Below are positions 1-5,752 of a stretch of DNA of 12,602 bases, one piece after another. Numbering within the stretch: position 1 is the first letter of the stretch; the number at the start of each line of letters is the position of its first letter. Source of the stretch: Phoronis ovalis (Eukaryota > Phoronida > Phoronidae); assembly GCA_028565635.1 (NCBI GenBank), contig JAOXYB010043760.1:1-12602 (forward strand), written 5' to 3'. The notes under the pieces are model-generated. The model worked only from the letters and a program-made list of their open reading frames with translations, ran no database searches and had not been told where the DNA came from. Made by a program: the position numbers and the translations under genes.

Positions 1-151
1 TTATCGAAACCCCAGTTGCTTTCGCGGTTCTTTGCACAGGCTTGTTTATGCTGTATAGCAGTCTTCCTCGTTTTTTTTCCATCTCGTGAAGTTTCAAAAT
101 ATTATTTATAACTTGTTTAGCATAATCCGATAGTTTGTTTTTCGGCGGCAT
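1..151 (-). CDS. Transposase-like protein, N-terminal 50 codons (runs off the left edge)
   Basis: Read on the minus strand from ATG at 151-149, the frame is open to the window edge for 50 codons. It starts MPPKNKLSDYAKQVINNILK, continues through a basic segment (EKKRGR, residues 25-30), and enters a helix-turn-helix-like stretch beginning VQRTAKATGVSI at residue 39. The plus-strand copy at 351-500 shows that this stretch continues STVHKIRDE. The pattern RTA.ATGVS.STV..I is typical of the DNA-binding N-terminus of IS630/Tc1-type DDE transposases and their domesticated relatives in invertebrates. That assignment is from memory of the motif; no catalytic part is in the window. The run of eight A's (codons for EKK) is intact here and shortened in the other copy, so this is the better preserved of the two. 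It could be an active element, a domesticated gene or the remains of one. Confidence 0.5.
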   Translation of the reverse strand, partial: MPPKNKLSDYAKQVINNILKLHEMEKKRGRLLYSINKPVQRTAKATGVSI

Positions 152-455
152 GCTACTCGCTACTTTTTGGCAGTGTCCCTTAGTAAAGTTCATGTTACGT
201 AAGTGCTAGACAAAAGATTCTTTACACGGATGATGGTGTACTTGTCAATTGATATGCAAATTACCACCGTTTTCTTTAGTGTTGATTTCCCATGTAAAGC
301 GAGTGCAGCGATATCTGGCGAGATACTTGTTTTCTATGTTAATTTTACGTAATAATATTTTGAAACTTCACGAGATGGAAAAAAACGAGGAAGATTGCTA
401 TACAGCATAAACAAGCCTGTGCAAAGAACCGCGAAAGCAACTGGGGTTTCGATAA
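1..455. repeat. Inverted duplication: 106-bp and 105-bp arms around a 244-bp spacer
   Basis: Arm 1 is 1-106 and arm 2 is 351-455; they are about 98% identical in opposite orientation. Arm 1 meets the window edge, so its true length is unknown. The spacer (107-350) holds the 5' end and upstream flank of the minus-strand copy. Confidence 0.85.
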
Positions 456-609
456 GCACAGTCCATAAGATCAGAGATGAAGTTGGAGCGGTTAGCCAAG
501 GTAATCATTTTGTTTCATTTCAACTTATGATTCTCGTATGTAAAAACATTAAAGAATGTATAGCTCTAATAATCTGGCGAGATACTTGTTTTCTATGTTA
601 ATATTACGT
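313..609 (+). repeat. 38-bp direct repeat flanking the transposase-exon fragment
   Basis: The word starting ATCTGGCGAGATACTTG occurs at 313-350 and again at 572-609, with one mismatch in 38 (AATTTTAC versus AATATTAC). The first copy ends at 350, exactly where the homology of the inverted exon fragment begins at 351. The fragment and its tail (351-571) therefore lie precisely between the two repeats. Confidence 0.85.
351..500 (+). pseudogene. Inverted, frameshifted fragment of the same transposase-like exon
   Basis: Positions 351-455 match the reverse complement of 1-106 with one substitution (C to T near 395) and one missing A. The missing A turns eight A's into seven at 379-385, so the frame that begins NNILKLHEME shifts before the helix-turn-helix. 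The downstream frame then reads LYSINKPVQRTAKATGVSIS and continues TVHKIRDEVGAVSQ. The first ~15 codons of the minus-strand copy, including its ATG, are absent because homology starts abruptly at 351. The sequence AAG|GTAATC at 498-506 resembles a splice donor, so this may be a genomic exon copy and not an mRNA-derived one. The fragment ends in AT-rich sequence with stops. Non-functional as it stands. Confidence 0.6.
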
Positions 610-829
610 CCAAGTTTTTAAAACATTTTTCATAAAAAAAATCAGCATTTGAAAAATTCAAAATACCACATTCTACATTAGGTCGTGTCGCCGTTTTCAC
701 ATTTATTTAGGTGCCTTGAAGGAAATTTTGTTTTTCCCAAAGCTATAGCGGAATTTCGATTATTTATACATTATGAGATGAACAGATTGATATTGCTTCA
801 ATTATTTCGTTTTCATGGTTTTCTTTCAG

Positions 830-974
830 CTTATGCAAATAACGCTGACTGCTTCTCTAAGGATGAATGGAAATCAAAAGTTGCCGTGTGTTTGTCAACT
901 ATGCTAAGAGAAGTTAGGGAAGGTTGGAATAACGGTGATATCACTATAAAATCGACAATGACAAAGACGTGTGA
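830..974 (+). CDS. Exon A of a secreted cysteine-rich protein (internal exon)
   Basis: A pyrimidine-rich acceptor (TTTTCATGGTTTTCTTTCAG, ending 829) opens an exon that enters in phase 1 and leaves at GA|GTAAGT (974/975) in phase 2. It encodes 47 full codons: YANNADCFSKDEWKSKVAVC, then an amphipathic, probably helical stretch (LSTMLREVREGWNNGD), then ITIKSTMTKTC. Cysteines fall at exon residues 7, 20 and 47. Without splicing the frame meets TAA at 976-978. An alternative donor, GTGAGT at 971, would put exon B out of frame, so the 975 donor is preferred. The YANN.ADCFSK start resembles FVNNYAKCSSK at the start of exon B, which suggests two repeats of one small helical domain. Upstream exons are not recognised and may lie left of the window. 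I cannot name the family; the layout recalls helical, disulfide-bonded extracellular domains such as the DUF19 type, from memory only. Confidence 0.6.
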
Positions 975-987
975 GTAAGTAATCATA

Positions 988-1280
988 TTAAAGTTAGCTA
1001 ATTGTTTGATATTCGAGAGATTCAAAATAAAGTGTTGGCTAATGATTAGATATTCGAGAGATTCCAAATAAAAAGTTAGCTAATGATTAGATATTCGAGA
1101 GATTCAAAATAAAAAGTTGACTAATGATTAGATATTCGAGAAATTCAAAATAAAAAATTGACTACTGATTAGGATATTCGAGAAATTCAAAATAAAAAGT
1201 TGGCGAATTGTTAGAGATTCAAAATATAATTTGGTTACTGTTACTTATTAGAGATTCGCGAGATTCAAATAAATTAAAGT
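988..1280 (+). repeat. Tandem repeat, ~43-bp unit, about seven copies
   Basis: Units carry the core ATATTCGAGAGATTCAAAAT followed by AAAAAGTTGACTAATGATTAG. The middle copies are nearly identical and the last two (from about 1205) are shortened and degenerate. About two and a half diverged units occur in the opposite orientation at 3237-3349. Confidence 0.85.
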
Positions 1281-1287
1281 TTGATTG

Positions 1288-1510
1288 ATTTTTGGGAGGA
1301 CGAATTTCTTGGGGGTTGGGAAATTGGAGGGCGCATTGCTTGGGGGGGTATTTTTTTTTGATTGAATTTTGGGAGGGGGGTATTTTTTTGGGGGTCGGGA
1401 ACTGGAAGGAGTATTTCTTGGGGGTCAGGATTTAAAAAAAATATATTTGGACTGGTTTTTAGGAAGGGGCATTTCATGGGAGGTCAGGAATTGAGAGGAG
1501 GCATTTTTTT
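1288..1510 (+). repeat. G-rich degenerate tandem repeat (~60-70 bp unit)
   Basis: Blocks of the form TTTTGGGAGG...TATTTCTTGGGGGTCGGGAA followed by TTGGAGGAG recur about four times, with G-runs of three to seven. Several windows hold four G-runs close together (for example 1293-1350), which could fold as a G-quadruplex on the plus strand. The open frames through this tract on either strand are low-complexity and are not taken as genes. Confidence 0.75.
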
Positions 1511-1807
1511 CTTTGTTTGTTTGTTTGTTTCCTTCTTCCAATTTCCAGTAAGCTATAACTCGAACACGATTACAGTTAGGGACATACGTGCTACTTCAGT
1601 TTTTGTCAACTCATTTGTTTGATGTCTAATTAGGTTGCACAGCAAGTGCACAGCAAGTGCAACCTATTGAGATTGTATCTTTTTTTACTTTTTTTTTCTT
1701 TTTTCTTTTTTTTTCCAATTTTCAAACATCTATATTTTAGAAACGTTTTTAGCTACAGGTACCAAACTTGAGGTGTGGACTTAGTAGGGAGGGGACATAC
1801 AACAAAT

Positions 1808-1839
1808 AGGTCAGGGGTCAATTTGAGGTCAGTAGGTCA
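1808..1839 (+). promoter_or_regulatory. AGGTCA half-site cluster with DR1, DR5 and DR2 spacing
   Basis: AGGTCA (1808-1813), one base, GGGTCA (1815-1820), five bases, AGGTCA (1826-1831), two bases, AGGTCA (1834-1839). Direct repeats of this half-site with spacings 1, 2 and 5 are the classical binding geometries of RXR and RAR-type nuclear receptors. Binding here is not shown; the words are also the consensus of a repeat family. Confidence 0.35.
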
Positions 1840-2054
1840 AATTTCTAAAATGTCTTAAAACCTTCAAAAATGAAGGTATATGGTCATCTAAAGGTAAATA
1901 TAATGATTTTTGAGGTCTTTTATGGTTCAAAAGGTCAGAGTTTCTATTTTTAACATGTGTTTGGCTAATTGTAATAAGGAACAGTGTCTACATCAACACA
2001 GAGTGGTGCTACAGTCATGTAATTTGACATATGACATCCCTGGGTTACGTTAAC

Positions 2055-2107
2055 TGACCTTAAAGGTCATTCAATGGTCAAAAGGTCATTCAATGGTCAA
2101 AAGGTCA
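2055..2107 (+). promoter_or_regulatory. Tandem DR5-DR2-DR5-DR2 array of AGGTCA/TGGTCA half-sites
   Basis: Half-sites at 2064-2069, 2075-2080, 2083-2088, 2094-2099 and 2102-2107 alternate five-base (TTCAA) and two-base (AA) spacers. They are built from a 19-bp unit, AGGTCATTCAATGGTCAAA, repeated about two and a half times. An inverted TGACCT at 2055-2060 lies three bases upstream of the first. Geometry fits retinoid-type receptor elements; function is untested. Confidence 0.35.
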
Positions 2108-2634
2108 AACTCTTAAAATTGCATTTAACTTCCGAAAATGATGGTTTTACATCATTTACAGGTAATTTAGGGGTCATATGGTCCATTGAGGTCAAAAAGC
2201 AACAAAATTAATTTCCAGCAATTTGATGAAAAGTTCAAAAATTAAGTTAAAAGGCCATTTAGAGGGTATCTTAGCTGACTTTGAGGTCCAAAAAGTTATT
2301 CAGAGGTCAAACAATCAACATCTCAAAATTTCAAGAAACTTTCGACAAGAGGTAAATGTCACCCAGAGGTTCTTTGGACATCCATAGGTCCAGAATAATC
2401 ATAACTGGTATGGATATCCACCTATTTCTGCGTGTGCAACCTGGCCTTTGCTGAAGGGCGCTTCCAGTTGCATATTGCAACACGTTTTTAGCCAAATGTA
2501 TGTCACATAATCACACAATCTATATTAATGGTATATTTAATGCCCGATTTGATTATTAGATGGAGATAGCACAGCCGTTGTACTGAAACTCGCTATATTT
2601 ATATTACGGTATGTTCATATTAAACTGACAACCT

Positions 2635-2691
2635 GCTGATAAATGCAGGTTTTGCTGATAAATGCAGGTTTTGCTGATAAATGCAGGTTTT
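2635..2691 (+). repeat. 19-bp tandem repeat, three perfect copies
   Basis: GCTGATAAATGCAGGTTTT is repeated exactly at 2635-2653, 2654-2672 and 2673-2691. Perfect identity implies a recent expansion. Confidence 0.95.
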
Positions 2692-3039
2692 TTTAAAGAA
2701 CGGTTCATGACATTCTGAACTACTGATCTCTAGATGACCTTAAAGTAAAGCATGTCATTTCTCGAATTAGAAGCCAGTGGGACTAACCGTTAGGGAATGA
2801 AAAATATTTCCTCCGTAAAATTAATTGAAAAGCTGCCATAAATAAATTTAACCATTTAAGGCAATGATATTCCCAAATGTCATCAAAATGACAACTTTTT
2901 TATATGATGCCATTTTTAGGACGTTTCTTGCAGTTTTAAACATTTGATCTTTGACCTCTAAATGACCAATTGAATTCAAGCTCGTCAATGGCCAAGCCTG
3001 GGGACGTCATATTTAAAGTGCCATGTCAGTAACCGTATT

Positions 3040-3349
3040 CCAGATATAGCTTGCTGAATATGAAAAGAAATAAAGAAAAAAAGAAACTAACAAATAAAAA
3101 AAACATTTCCGCTCCACCTCCTCTCAATGTCCAATTCCCCAAGAAATGCCCTCTCCTAAAAATCAATCCAAAAATATTTAAAAAGAAAATCCTAAACCTC
3201 CAAGAAATGCCCTTCCCAAAAATAGTTTATCATGAGCCAACTTTATATTTTGAATCTTTCGTATCTCTCATATATCTATTGACCGTTAGCCAACTTTACA
3301 TTGTGAATCTCTAGACTCTCTGCAATATCTAACCATTAGCCAACTTTAA
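3040..3349 (-). repeat. Right inverted arm of the foldback composite (C-rich on the plus strand)
   Basis: On the minus strand it reads as the ~43-bp type units (now 50-53 bp, with AAAGTTGGCTAA at 3349, 3300 and 3247), then two G-rich units with GGGCATTTCTTGG. It is more diverged than the left arm and has fewer copies. The plus-strand open frame here (NMKRNKEKKKLTNKK start) is low-complexity read-through. Confidence 0.65.
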
Positions 3350-3856
3350 CTTGGTTAGCAATTATACTATATATAGCATCTATAAATGCATAATTGCATA
3401 CAAAAGAACCATTTCTTTTACACTTTCCAAATTCATCACTAGTACTTGTATATTAGGACTTCATCACCGGTCATTTTATTATGCGTAATATTGTATTTTC
3501 TTTTGCTGCTGAAGAAATAACGTGACCATGTAGGCCACTCTATGAGCGCCATGAATTTAAAACAAATGTAAATGGTATTTTATCAGTTGTAACAATTCTA
3601 CTTTTTCTGGAAAATTGGACAATCTACGGATTGCACACAAACAATGACTCTGATTGGGCAAGATCTGATATACTTAACACATTTTCTCTGGAGAAATATT
3701 CGCCTGTATTGATACAGGCTATATAGATTTCACGTGTATTTTTATCTGAATAAGGAATGGTACTATAAAATCTATGTAAAATTCGAAATTTAAATTGAAA
3801 AATAATTGGCCATACACTTAACCGTCTTCTGTCGTTGTTGTTTTTATAAAATACAG

Positions 3857-3947
3857 CGAGTGCGACATTACTTGTTGCAATTTATCACAGCAACAAATGT
3901 ACTTGCTGCTGTTTCAAGTATATGCTTTAATTTGTTCAACCAATTAA
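3857..3947 (+). CDS. Weak candidate exon: cysteine cluster plus hydrophobic end
   Basis: The sequence CTGTCGTTGTTGTTTTTATAAAATACAG (ending 3856) is a passable acceptor. In phase 2, matching the exit phase of exon A, the following 29 codons begin with ECDITCCNLSQQQ and end in a hydrophobic segment, MYLLLFQVYALICSTN, then TAA at 3945-3947. This would be an alternative terminal exon giving a different tail to the cysteine-rich protein. The piece is short and AT-rich, and the other frames are also open, so chance is a serious possibility. Confidence 0.18.
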
Positions 3948-4239
3948 AAGAAGCCAATAAAAATGGCTGTTTCCAATATACCGTCGAACAAACTAGATGA
4001 TCTATAACTCTGTTTCTGCTTGGATAAAAAGAACATACATCGAACGTAGGAAATGTTCCCACCCAAAAAGATATCCCTTTAGCCAGTCAGTAACACATAG
4101 ATATGAACGAAATAGCCAAAGCTGATTTTTTAAACTTTAAAAATTAAGCCATAGGTAACATAAAAGATGTATGTTACGACAAACAGATGGTAGTTTATCC
4201 TATCTGAATTGTAAAGCTATCTTTTATTTGTCATTTCAG

Positions 4240-4468
4240 CTTCGTTAACAATTATGCCAAATGTTCCAGTAAGGAAACCAGGGAGTTGTGTAATGACGAA
4301 GCCGCTCAATTGGTTATTGAGATAATGCAACGTACGGCAGACGAAACGTTTAAAGCGGTTCATTATGGTCAGTTGTGCATTGTCAGCGCAGCTAGCAACG
4401 TTGCTTTCCGCATAACGTTACTGCTACTGGCCACTACTTCCGCTGCATCGATACATGTGTTGTGCTGA
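4240..4468 (+). CDS. Exon B: terminal exon of the cysteine-rich protein, with hydrophobic GPI-like tail
   Basis: The acceptor is TTTATTTGTCATTTCAG, ending 4239. The exon enters in phase 2: GA from exon A plus C makes Asp. It then runs 75 codons to TGA at 4466-4468. Residues 1-17 read FVNNYAKCSSKETRELC; residues 18-45 are charged, probably helical (NDEAAQLVIEIMQRTADETF); Cys46 follows. The joined cysteine spacing with exon A is C-x12-C-x26-C-x8-C-x8-C-x28-C. The end (SNVAFRITLLLLATTSAASI and HVLC) is a short hydrophobic C-terminus after small residues, as expected for a GPI-attachment signal or a terminal membrane anchor. Codons are far more CG-containing than the flanks, supporting real coding sequence. 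Poly(A) signals follow at 4931 and 4971. The link to exon A is inferred from phase and repeat-like similarity; B could also be spliced to an unseen exon. Confidence 0.65.
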
Positions 4469-5471
4469 AACAGCAAGAACACGTAGAATTTCAGAAAACA
4501 CTTTAGTAAGAATATATTGTGTGTGTACCTGTGCGGTTATCCCAAATATTTCCTATTTTATGACCTATTCAGATAATGATTTCTAAGGGATTTAAAAACA
4601 GACTCATTGTGTAGCCACACAAATGACCTGTGCTGAGTTACATATGCCATATATATTATATTTGAGTTCTTAACTGCATTAGTTATAGCTTTCGAAAAAT
4701 GCCATTGCATATTTTTATACATACATACATATTCATGAGGACAGTTATGTAGAGGTCTATACAGGCAATTGTGCAGCTTATGGATACACTGTAGCTGCCG
4801 GTAGCTGAAAAATGACTAATCAATCAGTAAGCCATTCATGTAGTAATATAATTTGAATAACTGTTGCCTTATACTGAAATACCGAATCTATCATAATGCT
4901 AGCTGTGATTTATCGATCAGTATGCCTGTCAATAAACAAATTCTAAGTTATACGAAGACACCAGAAAAGTAATAAAACATCAATTGTATTATGATGTAAT
5001 AAGCTTTTTTTTCATATTCTATAACTGTCATCTTTGCATTAGGGGGTTGCGCTATTACTTGATATGTGTTAATAGTTCATACACCAAAATAAGATTTCTA
5101 GTATCATTAATTAGTATATTTTACATCGACTGAATACAATAATATTGCACTTCATATGCAAGACCCATTACCTGTGTCTTTAATAAATAAAACAACTGTC
5201 GACTTTATTTGGCAATATAAAACCAATAATGCATGAACAAACTAAGCCACAGTATCCAATCCTACATGCAACCAATCAAGTCTAAGTTAACTCATAGGCA
5301 AACTAAATATCTTAGGATTAATAAAACAAAATAAAAGCTTATTCGGAGAATACGATTTTGTTGTTCAATCATTGTACATTCAACTAAATGCAAATTACTT
5401 GTTTTGACCTATTTATGGAGCGTGATCGTCATCGTTCAATGCCAGGCACTCAGCTCGCTGTGCTACCTTAC
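4469..5471. other. 3' flank of the plus-strand gene, no further gene seen
   Basis: AT-rich, with many stops in all frames. It holds the probable 3' untranslated region and several AATAAA words (4931, 4971 and about 5183). I looked on the minus strand here for the next exon of the decayed gene at 5472-5752 and did not find one. Confidence 0.5.
4931..4936 (+). terminator. Polyadenylation signal AATAAA for the plus-strand gene
   Basis: This is the first AATAAA after the stop of exon B and would give a 3' untranslated region of roughly 480 bases. A second lies at 4971-4976. Confidence 0.4.
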
Positions 5472-5752
5472 CCATTTACAGAGAAAGAAATAGAATTCAC
5501 ATCATTCGAATTGATGTATGAACTATTTAGGAGTTTGTTTCTATGAAACCAGTTCATCTTGTCTGTGCCCTCGCCGCTAAATTCAAACATGATTCCGCGC
5601 GCACCCCAGTTCTCCACAATCTGATTTAGGTACTGGTCGTTTGTGGATAAAGATCAAAACTATCCATCAAGAGATATCCGGTATTGTTCTAGAAGTCAAA
5701 GACAGATGTTTGTATTCCAGCAGGTGCCTTAACTTGAATATCAGTTCTCATC
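5472..5752 (-). pseudogene. Decayed exon of an extracellular-domain gene (stop plus frameshift)
   Basis: On the minus strand, from a possible acceptor ACTAG|G at 5753/5752, the frame reads MRTDIQVKAPAGIQTSVFDF, then TAG at 5691-5689, then NNTGYLLMDSFDLYP. After one net base lost between about 5675 and 5640 the reading continues in another frame as STNDQYLNQIVENWGARGIM, then FEFSGEGTDKMNWFHRNKLL and NSSYINSNDVNSISFSVNG. The end is either TAA (5470-5468) or a donor, G|GTAAGG, at 5472/5471. These segments read as one continuous, well-formed beta-rich domain with CG-containing codons, while the other frames do not. Its last part (NDVNSISFSVNG) lines up with IDKLRIDFINSRG in the intact minus-strand gene at 12371-12602. 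I infer a broken paralogue of that gene. No partner exon with the second half of the domain was found downstream. Sequencing error is an alternative for the frameshift but not easily for both lesions. Confidence 0.6.

Larger units (their letters stand above)
1632..2475 (+). repeat. AGGTCA-rich interspersed repeat, copy 1
   Basis: Dense in AGGTCA, GGGTCA and TGGTCA words, almost all in the same orientation. It starts with AGGTTGCACA (1632-1641) and has the inverse, TGTGCAACCT, at 2433-2442, so these may be short terminal inverted repeats. The sequence then runs on into GGCCTTTGCTGAAGGGCGCT. A local palindrome, TAGGTTGCAC/GTGCAACCTA (1631-1640 and 1657-1666), encloses a doubled CACAGCAAGTG. No open frame of note. 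A diverged relative lies at 7875-8520. Confidence 0.7.
988..3349. mobile_element. Foldback-like repeat composite with long imperfect inverted arms
   Basis: The left arm runs in the order tandem ~43-bp units (988-1280), G-rich ~65-bp units (1288-1510), T-rich spacer, then AAGCTATAACTCGAACACGA (1551 onward). The right arm, read on the minus strand from 3349, gives the same order: GTTAAAGTTGGCTAATGGTT units, then GGGAAGGGCATTTCTTGGAGG units, then AGCAAGCTATATCTGGAATA. The arms enclose an AGGTCA-rich core that is itself partly inverted (2840-3040 reads as AGGTCA on the minus strand). No transposase is visible, so it would be non-autonomous. Ends are taken from where the arm similarity stops (TTAAAGTT left, AACTTTAA right). 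No target-site duplication is evident. Confidence 0.65.
975..4239 (+). other. Inferred intron between exons A and B, packed with repeats
   Basis: It begins GTAAGT and ends with a pyrimidine tract and CAG. The host sequence that remains is short: 13 bases at the 5' end before the repeat composite starts near 988, and about 890 bases (3350-4239) at the 3' end, which is AT-rich. A near-perfect hairpin (GCCTGTAT-TG-ATACAGGC, 3702-3719) lies in that last part. The intron status depends on the exon A-B model. Confidence 0.5.

Noticed and set aside
685-829. Upstream part of the open frame leading into exon A
   Set aside because: It is intronic in character, with a strong pyrimidine tract and CAG at 829. 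The coding-like sequence starts only at 830.
1274-1622. Open frames on both strands across the G-rich tract
   Set aside because: Low-complexity repeat read-through, with proline- or glycine-rich simple sequence.
3868-4062. 64-codon minus-strand frame opposite the weak candidate exon
   Set aside because: No domain and no splice sites. It is most likely a chance frame.
5405-5475. tRNA-like or SINE-like sequence on the minus strand (GGTAGCACAGCGAGCTGAGT)
   Set aside because: It has a box A-like word but no box B, and no cloverleaf could be drawn.
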